A stretch of DNA of 64,000 nucleotides from Halomonas almeriensis. GTDB lineage: Bacteria; Pseudomonadota; Gammaproteobacteria; Pseudomonadales; Halomonadaceae. Shown here piece after piece: positions 10,044-19,502 of the stretch. The translations under genes were made by a program, and so were the position numbers. The notes below the pieces were generated by a model. The model saw only the letters and a program-made list of their open reading frames with translations, made no database searches and was not told where the DNA came from. How positions within the stretch are numbered: position 1 is the stretch's first letter; every line of letters starts with the position of its first letter. The DNA lies in contig NZ_JAUFPO010000009.1 in NCBI RefSeq assembly GCF_030409235.1, positions 601,743-665,742 on the forward strand. The letters run 5' to 3'.

Positions 10044-10925
10044 ATGATCAATAATCGTTCCCTGCTTATCGTCGGCGGACTGGCGGCGGCTGCCTGGCTG
10101 GCCAGTAGCAGTCTTTACGTGGTCGATGAAACCGAACGCGCGATCAAGTTGCGTTTCGGCGAAATCGTGGAGGAGGGCATTGAACCCGGACTGCACTTCA
10201 AGGTGCCCATCACCCAGACGGTTCGCAAATTCGAAACGCGCGTCAGGACGCTGGATACCGATCCCAGCCGTTATCTCACGCTCGAGCAGAAAGCGGTGAT
10301 CGTCGATTCCTACGTGCAGTGGCAGGTGGTCAACCCGACGCAGTACTACCAGGCGACGTCCGGCGATGAAATGCAGGCGGTACGCCTGATTCAGCCGCGT
10401 GTCGACGAGAGCCTGCGTAACGAGTTCGGTCGACTCAATCTTTCGCAGATCATCTCCGAGCAACGCGATGAGCTGATGACCGGGCCGACCCAAGAACTCG
10501 ACGAGTTGATGCGTGATGAACTGGGTGTCGCCATCCTGGATATCCGCGTCAAGCGTATCGACCTGCCGGAGGATGTGTCCTCGGCGGTCTATGAAAGGAT
10601 GCGCTCCGAACGTGAACGTCAGGCGCGTGAATGGCGTGCCCAGGGTCAGGAAGAGGCCGAGCGCATCCGCGCAAATGCCGACCGCCGCCGTGAAGTGCTG
10701 CTGGCCCAAGCCAGGGCTCGTGCGGAAACCCTGCGTGGTGAAGGCGATGCCGAGGCGGCGGAGATCTTCTCCCAGGCCTACGGTAAGGACGAGGAGTTCT
10801 TCTCCTTCTGGCGCAGCCTCGGGGCCTATCGGAATAGCTTCCAGGGCGACGGCGACATGATGGTGCTGGACCCTTCCAGCGACTTCTTCCAGTACCTGAA
10901 GAGCCCGACGCCCACCCAGGAGTGA
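10044..10925 (+). CDS. hflC: FtsH protease regulator subunit HflC
   Basis: Partner of HflK in the periplasm-facing FtsH regulatory complex. 293 residues with an N-terminal transmembrane anchor (LLIVGGLAAAAWLASSSLYV), the SPFH domain from ETERAIKLRFGEI, and the conserved C-terminal YGKDEEFFSFWRSLGAYR. The frame is open upstream into hflK, but the ATG at 10,044, one base after the hflK stop with GGGAGGG 8 bases upstream, matches the known start. A large hairpin and a terminator follow (10,937-11,050). Confidence 0.96.
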   Translation: MINNRSLLIVGGLAAAAWLASSSLYVVDETERAIKLRFGEIVEEGIEPGLHFKVPITQTVRKFETRVRTLDTDPSRYLTLEQKAVIVDSYVQWQVVNPTQYYQATSGDEMQAVRLIQPRVDESLRNEFGRLNLSQIISEQRDELMTGPTQELDELMRDELGVAILDIRVKRIDLPEDVSSAVYERMRSERERQAREWRAQGQEEAERIRANADRRREVLLAQARARAETLRGEGDAEAAEIFSQAYGKDEEFFSFWRSLGAYRNSFQGDGDMMVLDPSSDFFQYLKSPTPTQE

Positions 10926-10936
10926 CCCTCGGCCGC

Positions 10937-11000
10937 GGATGAACAGGCACTCCGACCACCACGCCGATGCCGCCCAGGCATCGGCGTGGTGGGTTCATCC
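10937..11000. other. Large nested inverted repeat between hflC and hisZ
   Basis: Perfect 16-base arms (10,956-10,971 and 10,977-10,992) with a 5-base loop are framed by perfect 8-base outer arms GGATGAAC (10,937-10,944) and GTTCATCC (10,993-11,000). The 3' arms are contiguous, while 11 bases bulge on the 5' side. There is no U-run directly after it, so a role as a simple intrinsic terminator is doubtful; it could protect the hflC 3' end or act with the terminator 27 bases downstream. Confidence 0.6.
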
Positions 11001-11026
11001 CGTAGGCAAACGTGCTAACATTGGTT

Positions 11027-11050
11027 AACCGGGTGCCCCCCGGTTTTTTT
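11027..11050 (+). terminator. Intrinsic terminator ending the hfl operon
   Basis: AACCGGG and CCCGGTT form a 7-base-pair stem around a 5-base loop, followed directly by a T run. It lies about 100 bases after hflC and 98 before hisZ, so hisZ probably has its own promoter or depends on read-through. Confidence 0.75.
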
Positions 11051-11147
11051 GTGGGCTCTCCGCTCCCGGCGAGCTTTGACCGGCATCCCGCCATGCCGTC
11101 GACCTCAGCTCGCGCAGGCCAATCACTGTCTTGCAGGAAAGAACGTC

Positions 11148-12344
11148 ATGACCATCGCTGACCGCTGGCTCTTGCCCGACGGCATGGACGAAGTGCTGCC
11201 GCCCCAGGCCAGTCGCATGGAGGAAGTGCGTCGGGCTCTGCTCGATCTGTATCACAGCTGGGGCTATGATCAGGTAATGCCCCCACCCGTCGAATTTCTC
11301 GACTCCCTGCTGACCGGCACGGGGACCGAGCTGGACCTTCAGACCTTCAAGCTGACCGATCAGATGACGGGACGCATGATGGGCGCCAGCGCGGATGTCA
11401 CGCCCCAGGTGGCGCGCATGGATGCGCACTCCTTGAAACGCCAGGGACCGGTGCGCCTTTGCTACTGCGCCAATGTGTTGCGCGCCAAGCCGGACCAGTA
11501 TCAGGCCGGTCGCAGCCCGATCCAGGTGGGGCTGGAGCTCTTCGGTCATGCTGGCCTGGAAGCCGACCTCGAAGTCCTGCGCCTGGCCCTGACTAGCCTG
11601 GCCGTGGCGGGGGCCGGGGAAGTACATCTGGCGCTGGGACATATCGGCATCTATCGCGCCCTGGTCGAGGCCGCCGAGTTGAGTCGCGAAGAAGAGCGCG
11701 CGGTCTTTCAGGCGCTGGAACTGAAGTCCCCCGGCGAGCTTTCCCGCTGCATCGAAAGCAGTGTGGCCGACCCGGCACTGGCCCGGATGCTGCGTGCCCT
11801 GGCGACCCTGCACGGTGGTTCCGAGGTGCTGGAAGAGGCCCGGCAAACGCTTGCCGAGGCCCCTCCGGCGGTTCGCGACGCCCTGGAGCAACTGCGTGCC
11901 CTGCATGAGGGGGTGGCGGCCGAACACCCCGAGGTCGAGTTCTACTTCGACCTGGCGGAGTTGCGTGGCTACCAATATCATACCGGCATGATGTTCTCGG
12001 CCTTTGTGCCGGGCTTCGGTCAGGCGCTGGCCAAGGGCGGACGCTATGATGATACGGGCCGTGCCTTCGGCCGTGCCCGCCCCGCGACCGGCTTCTCGCT
12101 GGAGCTCAAGTTGCTGGCCGGCCTGGCTCCGGGAGCGCGTGAAGACGGCGGTATCTGGGCACCCGCCGAGGGCGAGGGCCTGGCCGAGGCCATCAGCCGT
12201 TTACGCGCTCGGGGTGAGCGCGTGGTACAGGCTATGCCGGGGCAGGAGACCGGCCCTCGTCAGCATCACTGCCGTCGACAACTGGTGTGCCATGACCAGG
12301 GCTGGCAAGTCAGCGAGCTGCCGACTTCCGAGGACCCGAGCTGA
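11148..12344 (+). CDS. hisZ: ATP phosphoribosyltransferase regulatory subunit HisZ
   Basis: HisS-like paralogue that lacks tRNA charging and instead allosterically supports short-form HisG in the first step of histidine synthesis. 398 residues starting MTIADRWLLPDGMDEVLPPQA, with class II aminoacyl-tRNA synthetase-fold motifs (YDQVMPPPVEFLDSLLTG; MTGRMMGASADVTPQVARMDA; YYHTGMMFSAFV-like motif read as YQYHTGMMFSAFVPGFG; KGGRYDD). AGGA lies upstream of the ATG at 11,148; the longer open frame from 11,049 includes terminator sequence and is not used. Its presence implies a short HisG elsewhere. Placement before purA is the common order in pseudomonads and halomonads. Confidence 0.93.
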   Translation: MTIADRWLLPDGMDEVLPPQASRMEEVRRALLDLYHSWGYDQVMPPPVEFLDSLLTGTGTELDLQTFKLTDQMTGRMMGASADVTPQVARMDAHSLKRQGPVRLCYCANVLRAKPDQYQAGRSPIQVGLELFGHAGLEADLEVLRLALTSLAVAGAGEVHLALGHIGIYRALVEAAELSREEERAVFQALELKSPGELSRCIESSVADPALARMLRALATLHGGSEVLEEARQTLAEAPPAVRDALEQLRALHEGVAAEHPEVEFYFDLAELRGYQYHTGMMFSAFVPGFGQALAKGGRYDDTGRAFGRARPATGFSLELKLLAGLAPGAREDGGIWAPAEGEGLAEAISRLRARGERVVQAMPGQETGPRQHHCRRQLVCHDQGWQVSELPTSEDPS

Positions 12345-13706
<1,362 letters not shown>

Positions 13707-13755
13707 TCGCTCGGGCGCCCGGGCCCACGGAGCCGGGCGCATGTTTCCGCCCATG

Positions 13756-13792
13756 AAAGACGGGCCGGCAGAAATCTGCCGGCCCGTCTTTT
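13756..13792 (+). terminator. Intrinsic terminator of purA
   Basis: A 17-base-pair stem built on GACGGGCCGGCAGA and its complement with a very short loop, followed by TTTTCTTT. It lies 50 bases after the purA stop and separates purA from the convergent transporter region. Confidence 0.85.
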
Positions 13793-13794
13793 CT

Positions 13795-14037
13795 TTAGCG
13801 GTATGTCATCCAGCAGGTGTTGCCCAGATGGCCAGTGAGAAAGTTGAAGGCCGTATCGAAGATCACGGCGACCTCCTTCTGCAGCGCCAGTGTCAGGATC
13901 ATGAAGACCAGAATCACCAGCGACGACACGAAAAAGACCTTGCCGAGTAGATCGACTTTGATGCCCAGGAAGCTCGCCAGGCGGGCGAGCTGCCCCGGTA
14001 GGGAGACAGGCCGCTCCTGAACGACAACGCCCCGCAC
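13795..14037 (-). pseudogene. Fragment of a second BCCT transporter gene
   Basis: The minus-strand frame encodes LGIKVDLLGKVFFVSSLVIL followed by LALQKEVAVIFDTAFNFLTG. This matches residues of the intact downstream-strand neighbour (GVDMDLHGKVFTISSLVVL, then IAPIFDAIFGFLTGKMSWFF) at roughly half of positions. Only the first transmembrane segment and its flanks are left; the frame then ends a few codons later (CWMTYR) at the purA terminator, and the remaining eleven helices are absent. I read it as the residue of a tandem duplication of the BCCT gene followed by deletion. A functional 80-residue membrane peptide cannot be excluded. Confidence 0.7.
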
Positions 14038-14059
14038 GAGGCGGGGCGTTGTCGTCTTT
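14021..14059. terminator. Strong hairpin between the BCCT gene and its fragment
   Basis: 15-base perfect arms (14,021-14,035 and 14,041-14,055) around a 5-base loop, with CTTT on the plus side. It lies just beyond the end of the BCCT gene as read on the minus strand. The U-tract is weak in the minus direction, so termination is probable but not certain. Confidence 0.55.
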
Positions 14060-14091
14060 CACGCGTCAGGCGTGTGCATCAATGACGCGTT

Positions 14092-15753
14092 TCAGACACT
14101 CTTGGGCTCGCTCATCAAGCCCTTGACGATGGCAAAGCAAGCCACCAGCAGCACCACTGTAAACGGCAGGCCAGTCGTGATGACCGCGGTCTGCAGTGCC
14201 GTGAGGCCGCCACCCAGCAGCAGGGCAATGGCGATGGCCCCCTCGATCAGACACCAGAAAATGCGCTGCGATGTCGGGGCATCGACCTTGCCGCCGGCGG
14301 TGATGGAGTCGATCACCAGGGAACCGGAGTCCGAGGAGGTGATGAAGAACACCATGACCAGCACGATGCCCACGAAGGACGTGATGCTTGTCAGCGGCAG
14401 CTCACCGAGCATGGTGAACAGCTGGACTTCCAGCGCGGCGTTCTTGACGCCCTCGAAACCGTCAGTGATGTACTGATCGATGGCGGTGCCGCCGAACGCG
14501 GTCATCCACAGCACGGACACGACCGACGGCACGAGCAGCACGGCGATCAGGAACTCGCGCACACTGCGGCCACGGCTGACGCGGGCAATGAACATGCCGA
14601 CGAACGGCGACCAGGAAATCCACCAGGCCCAATAGAAGGCAGTCCAGCCCTGGCTGAAGTTGGCATCCTCACGACCGAACGGCATGGACAGCGCCGGCAG
14701 ATTGACCACATAGGCCATCAGGTTGTCGAAGAAGCCAGTGGCAATCGCCAGGGTCGGGCCGACGGCAATCACGAAGATCAGCAGCAGGAAGGCCAGTGTC
14801 ATGTTGAGCTGCGACAGGCGTTGCACGCCCTTGTCGACGCCCAGCACCACCGAGCCGAGTGCCACGACCGTGATACCCAGGATCAACAGCACCATGGTGG
14901 TGTCGGTTTCGGGAACCCCGAACAGGTAGCCCAGACCGGCCGACGCCTGGGAGGCACCGATACCCAGGGAGGTCGAAAGACCGAAGAGGGTAGCGAAGAC
15001 CGCCAGGATGTCGATCAGGTGACCCGGCCAGCCCCAGACGCGCTCACCGAGCACCGGGTAGAAGACCGAACGCATGGTAAGCGGCAGACCCTTGTTGAAC
15101 GAGAACAGCGCCAGTGCCAGCGCGACGACCGCATAGATCGCCCAGGGGTGAAGGCCCCAGTGGAAGATGGTCGCGGCCATGCCCAGCGAGATCGCGGCCT
15201 GCTCATCACCGGCGGCGGCCCCCAATGGTGCCCAGTCCGTACGCACACCATTCTCCGCGGCGGTGCCGCCGAGGGCTGTGCTGAAGTGGGTCATGGGCTC
15301 GGAAACGCCATAGAACATCAGGCCGATGCCCATGCCGGCAGCAAACAGCATGGCGAACCAGCCGGCATAGCTGAAGTCCGGCGTGGCCTGGGCACCGCCG
15401 ATGCGGACCTTGCCCATCGGTGTGAAGATCAGCGCCACCGCCAGTATCACGAAGATATTGGCCGCCAGCAGGAAGAACCAGGACATTTTGCCGGTCAGGA
15501 AGCCGAAGATGGCATCGAAGATCGGCGCGATCTGGTCCTGCATGGCCAAGGTGGCGATCACGAAGAACAGCACCACCAGCGAGGAGATGGTAAAGACCTT
15601 GCCGTGCAGGTCCATGTCCACCCCGAACTTGCGGCCGGTGATGTTGTCCTGACCGATCACGTAATCGGTGTCGATCAGGTTAGCGGGCCCGTCGGGGGCG
15701 GGTATCCCCTGGGAACCCGCATTGGGCTCTTGGTCTTTGTTGTCGTTCGTCAC
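14092..15753 (-). CDS. BCCT-family (betaine/carnitine/choline) transporter
   Basis: Sodium- or proton-coupled uptake of quaternary-ammonium compatible solutes across the inner membrane. 553 residues with about twelve hydrophobic segments; the hydrophilic N-terminus (about 45 aa) precedes MDLHGKVFTISSLVVLFFV. Diagnostic BCCT features include GMGIGLMFYGVSEPM, a Trp-rich stretch FHWGLHPWAIYAVVALALA, and AFYWAWWISWSPFVGMFIARVSRGR near the middle of the second half. Translation very likely starts at GTG (15,753), preceded by AAGGAGA; the upstream ATG frame is not needed. The C-terminal extension is short, unlike the long osmosensory tail of BetP or BetT, so substrate and osmotic gating are unresolved. 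It neighbours a ProU-type operon on the same strand. Confidence 0.93.
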   Translation of the reverse strand: MTNDNKDQEPNAGSQGIPAPDGPANLIDTDYVIGQDNITGRKFGVDMDLHGKVFTISSLVVLFFVIATLAMQDQIAPIFDAIFGFLTGKMSWFFLLAANIFVILAVALIFTPMGKVRIGGAQATPDFSYAGWFAMLFAAGMGIGLMFYGVSEPMTHFSTALGGTAAENGVRTDWAPLGAAAGDEQAAISLGMAATIFHWGLHPWAIYAVVALALALFSFNKGLPLTMRSVFYPVLGERVWGWPGHLIDILAVFATLFGLSTSLGIGASQASAGLGYLFGVPETDTTMVLLILGITVVALGSVVLGVDKGVQRLSQLNMTLAFLLLIFVIAVGPTLAIATGFFDNLMAYVVNLPALSMPFGREDANFSQGWTAFYWAWWISWSPFVGMFIARVSRGRSVREFLIAVLLVPSVVSVLWMTAFGGTAIDQYITDGFEGVKNAALEVQLFTMLGELPLTSITSFVGIVLVMVFFITSSDSGSLVIDSITAGGKVDAPTSQRIFWCLIEGAIAIALLLGGGLTALQTAVITTGLPFTVVLLVACFAIVKGLMSEPKSV

Positions 15754-16292
15754 GGGACTTCTCCTTGTTGACGTCGATTCGCGGTAGTGGAGAAGCGTCA
15801 ATCGTGAGGTTCACGCACGGCTGACGCTTCGCCAAAGTTGGCGTTCATCTCGCGCAGGCGAGATCAAGCACACGCCGTTATCGATCCAAGCAACTTCAAG
15901 CGATCACTACCGATCGCATCGATTGAGTGCTTTGGCAGTCCTTTGGACACCGGGTGTCCAGCGGATATGTCAGAGCTCCTTTTCAGTTGGCCTGTTAATT
16001 ACACGACAAGTTTGGCCGTTTGACGACAGTTGAGCGGTACGTCGTTTTCAACGGATGGACTTGCCTCGTCTCGGGGAGTAACCCTACATCATCCCGCCGC
16101 AGTCGTCTGCGCCCGGCGACAGTGCTGACGGCGTTGGATAGCTGGTGGTCGCAATTTCGATCGATTTTTGCGCCTTTTGATAAAGGATTCATGTGCTTGA
16201 GCGGCCATGTATTTCACTTCTTTATGCGACATTTATGCCCATGATGGGGCCTTGTGGGGCGACTGGCGCACAAGGACCGGGCAGATCGGCAC
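15754..16292. other. Non-coding region upstream of the BCCT gene, with two inverted repeats
   Basis: No convincing gene. It should contain the BCCT promoter. Two inverted repeats stand out: ATCTCGC-GCAG-GCGAGAT at 15,847-15,864 and the perfect palindrome TGGACACC-G-GGTGTCCA at 15,944-15,960. The short open frames across it lack family features and ribosome sites. Confidence 0.5.
15944..15960. promoter_or_regulatory. 17-bp perfect palindrome, candidate operator
   Basis: TGGACACC-G-GGTGTCCA lies about 190 bases upstream of the BCCT start codon. It could bind a TetR- or LysR-type dimer, but no regulator gene is adjacent. The function is inferred only from symmetry and position. Confidence 0.4.
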
Positions 16293-16323
16293 AAAAAAAG
16301 GGCAGGCATCGGGATGCCTCCCC
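16293..16323 (-). terminator. Intrinsic terminator of the proVWX-type operon
   Basis: On the minus strand a GGGAGGCATC arm pairs with GATGCCTGCCC (one mismatch) around a 2-base loop and is followed by seven T residues. It lies about 30 bases past the substrate-binding protein stop. Confidence 0.8.
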
Positions 16324-16354
16324 TTGAGCGAGCCGCTGGCTCATCAAACCGGGT

Positions 16355-17233
16355 TCATGACGCCGGGAGCCACTCCGCGACCACGTCCGGATGGTTCTCG
16401 ACCCAGGTCCGGGCGGTTTCGGTGGGGTCGGCTTCTTCGTCCTGGTTCATCAGCATGACTTCACCCATCTGCTCGGGGGTCCAGGAGAAGGCATCGAGGA
16501 TGGCGTAGGCCTCCGGCATGTCGCCCTTGAGGTCCTGGCGAACCACGGTGCTGATGTGCTCGGCGCCGCCATACACGTTCTTGGGGTCCTCGAGATACTT
16601 GAGGTCCCAGCGCGCGAGCATCCAGTGCGGTGTCCAGCCGGTGACCACGATATCTTCCTCGTTGCGGATCGCCGACTGCAGGGCCGCGGTCATGGTGGCG
16701 CCACTGCCGCTCTGCAGGTTGAGGTCCAGCTCGTATTCCTCGATGACGTCCTCGGTCAGGCTCATCAGCCCGGCGCCGGGGTCGATGCCGACGATCTTGT
16801 CGTTGAACATCCCGGCATTGGCATTGAGTTCGTCGATGGCCTCAACGTCGGTATACTCGGGCACGATCAGGCCAAGCTTGGTGCCCTGGAGGTTGGGACC
16901 GAGGTTTTCGACGCTATCATTGACTCGCTCGAGGTAGTCCTCATGCGTGGTGGGCAGCCAGGCCGCGACAATGGCATCTGCATCCCCAGTGGATACGGCC
17001 TGCCACATGGCAGCGGCCGACAATGAGGTCAACTCGACGTCATAACCGGCCTGCTCAAGCACGGCCGCGATCACATTGGTGGAAGCGACTTCTGAGGACC
17101 ATTCGACATACCCCAGCTCAATCGTACCCTTGGATTCTTCCTGAGCCATTGCCGGGCCCGTGGCGAGAACCGTGCCGGCGGCCAGTGCCAGGCCGGCGAT
17201 ACGCATCGTGTGGGGGATGGTGGAGTGGGTCAT
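16355..17233 (-). CDS. proX: Glycine betaine/proline-type ABC transporter substrate-binding protein
   Basis: Periplasmic receptor of an OpuA/ProU-type importer. 292 residues with a signal peptide ending at PAMAQ (about residue 30), then IELGYVEWSSEVASTNVIAAVLEQ, typical of the OpuAC family, and Trp-containing segments (AAMWQAV, VAAWLPTTHEDY, VTGWTPHWMLARWDLKYLEDP) that supply aromatic-cage residues for a quaternary ammonium ligand. AAGAAAGG precedes the ATG. It is the third gene after the ATPase and permease and ends at a terminator. The substrate may be glycine betaine, proline betaine or choline; sequence alone does not decide. Confidence 0.9.
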   Translation of the reverse strand: MTHSTIPHTMRIAGLALAAGTVLATGPAMAQEESKGTIELGYVEWSSEVASTNVIAAVLEQAGYDVELTSLSAAAMWQAVSTGDADAIVAAWLPTTHEDYLERVNDSVENLGPNLQGTKLGLIVPEYTDVEAIDELNANAGMFNDKIVGIDPGAGLMSLTEDVIEEYELDLNLQSGSGATMTAALQSAIRNEEDIVVTGWTPHWMLARWDLKYLEDPKNVYGGAEHISTVVRQDLKGDMPEAYAILDAFSWTPEQMGEVMLMNQDEEADPTETARTWVENHPDVVAEWLPAS

Positions 17234-17319
17234 CTGAATTGCCTTTCTTGGATGTGAAACATCAGCATGCAGGTATGAGGGCGAGGTTACAACCTCCCCC
17301 TCATCGTACCAGGCGATAC

Positions 17320-18162
17320 TCAGGACTTGCGTTGCTTGCGCAGCGACTGGGTCACGCGGTCGAGGATCATCGCCAGGATGACCACGGCAATACCGGCCTC
17401 GAAGCCGTCACCTGGGCGCAGGCGCTGGATGGCACGCCACACCTCGCTGCCCAGGCCATCGGCGCCGATCATCGCGGCGATGACGACCATGGAGAGGGCC
17501 AGCATGATGGTCTGGTTGATGCCGGCCATGACGGTCGGCAGCGACATCGGTAGCTGTACCTTGATCAGTTTCTGTCGGCGCGTGGCACCGTAGGCGTCGG
17601 CGGCCTCGACCAGTTCCACCGGTACCTGACGGATGCCCAGGGTGGTGAAGCGAATCGCCGGCGGCATGGAAAAGATCACGGTGGCAAAGATCGCCGAGAC
17701 TGAGCCGATGCCGAAGAACGGAATTGCTGGAATCAGGTAGACGAAGGCCGGCATGGTCTGCATGAAATCCAGTATCGGCATGATGGTGCGGTAGAGGCGC
17801 TCCGAAAGGGCGGCGGCGATGCCCACCGGCAGGGCGATGATCACGGCCACCAGGGTGGCAATGACCACAAGTGTCAGCGTCTCGATCATCGGGTCCCACA
17901 GCCCCAGGTTCCAGATCAGTGCCATGCCGGCGGCCGCACCGATGGCCAGACGCGTGCCGGCCAGCCACCAGCAGAGCGCGGCGATGATCACCAGCAGCGA
18001 CCAGGGCGGCAACCACATCAGGGCATCATTGAGTACGTCGATACCGGTCTGCGTGACCCGGGAGATACCGCGCGTCACCACGGAATATTCGCTGGTCAGC
18101 CAGTTCAGGCTGTTTTCGATCCAGTCGCCGAGTGGAATGCGAGGAATATCGATAGCCATCAT
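17320..18162 (-). CDS. proW: Glycine betaine/proline-type ABC transporter permease
   Basis: Inner-membrane permease of the ProU-type importer. 280 residues with an N-terminal periplasmic/cytoplasmic leader and about six to seven transmembrane segments; the conserved permease loop is GATRRQKLIKVQLPMSLPTVMAGI, which contacts the ATPase. The start codon overlaps the stop of the ATPase gene (ATGA), so the two are translationally coupled. It is shorter than E. coli ProW (354 aa) because the long N-terminal tail is reduced. Confidence 0.92.
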   Translation of the reverse strand: MMAIDIPRIPLGDWIENSLNWLTSEYSVVTRGISRVTQTGIDVLNDALMWLPPWSLLVIIAALCWWLAGTRLAIGAAAGMALIWNLGLWDPMIETLTLVVIATLVAVIIALPVGIAAALSERLYRTIMPILDFMQTMPAFVYLIPAIPFFGIGSVSAIFATVIFSMPPAIRFTTLGIRQVPVELVEAADAYGATRRQKLIKVQLPMSLPTVMAGINQTIMLALSMVVIAAMIGADGLGSEVWRAIQRLRPGDGFEAGIAVVILAMILDRVTQSLRKQRKS

Positions 18163-19361
18163 GCTTCTCCTGCCTGAGCGAGTTCATCCAGCACGGCGCC
18201 CTTGACCACCACGCCCTGAAGTTGTTGCCGGTCGTCCACCACGGCAATGGGGAAGTGATTGTCATGGAACATGGCGAACAGGTTGTGCAGCGGTTCATCG
18301 CGCTTCACGCTACGGAAGTCCTGGGTCATGGCCTCCGTGACCCGCTCCTTGCCCTTTTCGTGGGCCTGGCTGGCACTTTCGGCATCGATCAGGCCGACCA
18401 GGCGCCGCTCGCGGTCCAGGATGTAGATCGAGTCGAGGCTGTGCTCGCGCATCTTTTTCAGCGCGGTGCGCGGGCCGTCGCTGTCGCGAACCGTGGAGCG
18501 TACCCGACGCATGGCGCTCTCGGCGGTGAGGATGCGGGACTTGTCGACGCCTTCGATGAAGCGCCGCACATAGTCATCCGCTGGCTGGGTGAGGATCTCC
18601 TCCGGGGTGCCGATCTGTACCACCTCACCGTCCTTGAGCAGGACAATGCGGTCGCCGATGGTCAGGGCCTCGTCCAGGTCATGAGTGATGAAGACGGTGG
18701 TCTTCTGCATGCGATGCTGCAGGGCCAGCAGCTCCTGCTGCATGTCACCGCGGATCAGCGGGTCCAGAGCCGAGAAGGCCTCGTCCATCAGCAGCACCGT
18801 GGCATCGTTGGCCAGGGCCCGGGCCAGGCCGACACGTTGTTGCATGCCGCCCGAGAGCTGGTTGGGGTAGGCATCTTCCCAGCCGTCCAGGCCGACCTGC
18901 TTGAGCGACTTGTCGGCCGCCTCGCGGCGTTCGTCGGGCGCCACACCGCGCACTTCGAGGCCGAACTCGGCATTCTGGCGCACCGTGCGGTTGGGGAAGA
19001 GGGCGAAGTTCTGGAAGACCATGGAGAAATGCCGGCGGCGGCACTCCAGTAGCGCCTTATCCTTGAGGTCGGGAATGTTCTCGCCATCGATCACGATCTC
19101 GCCCTCGGAGGGCTCGATCAAGCGGTTGAGGCAACGGATCAGCGTCGACTTGCCCGAGCCGGAAAGGCCCATGATGACCAGCAGTTCCCCTTCGTGGACA
19201 TCAAAGTCGATATTGGACAGTCCCAGGGTCTGGCCGGTCTTGTCGAGGATTTCGGGGCGCTTGAGTCCCTGGTCGCGCAACTCCAGCGCCTTTTTCGGCT
19301 GGCTGCCGAAGACCTTGCTGAGGTTGCGGACCCGAATCTTGACGTTTCGGTTGTCACTCAT
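18159..19361 (-). CDS. proV: Glycine betaine/proline-type ABC transporter ATPase with CBS domains
   Basis: Cytoplasmic ATPase that energises betaine uptake. 400 residues: Walker A GLSGSGKST at about 65-73, Q-loop region MVFQNFALFPNRTV, signature LSGGMQQRVGLARALA, Walker B VLLMDEAFSALDPL, and the H-loop in FITHDLDEAL. The C-terminal third (from about residue 275) contains a pair of CBS repeats, the ionic-strength sensor of OpuA/ProV proteins. The ATG at 19,361 follows AAGGA; the frame is open further upstream, but MSDNRNVKIRVRNLSKVFG is the family start. Confidence 0.94.
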   Translation of the reverse strand: MSDNRNVKIRVRNLSKVFGSQPKKALELRDQGLKRPEILDKTGQTLGLSNIDFDVHEGELLVIMGLSGSGKSTLIRCLNRLIEPSEGEIVIDGENIPDLKDKALLECRRRHFSMVFQNFALFPNRTVRQNAEFGLEVRGVAPDERREAADKSLKQVGLDGWEDAYPNQLSGGMQQRVGLARALANDATVLLMDEAFSALDPLIRGDMQQELLALQHRMQKTTVFITHDLDEALTIGDRIVLLKDGEVVQIGTPEEILTQPADDYVRRFIEGVDKSRILTAESAMRRVRSTVRDSDGPRTALKKMREHSLDSIYILDRERRLVGLIDAESASQAHEKGKERVTEAMTQDFRSVKRDEPLHNLFAMFHDNHFPIAVVDDRQQLQGVVVKGAVLDELAQAGEA

Positions 19362-19502
19362 GGATGTGTCCTTGGTGGCTTTCCCTCTCGATTCCGAGAG
19401 GCGCAAAAGCCGGGTGAATGAAAGGCAGCTGACGTTGGCGCTGGGCGACGAGGTGTCGCCATGATTTATTCTTTTACTTTGCTATTATGTCTTTTTTATC
19501 AG

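Noticed and set aside
10926..11147. yjeT-like (DUF2065) gene expected between hflC and purA
   Set aside because: The interval holds only hairpins and a terminator; no reading frame resembles the small DUF2065 protein.
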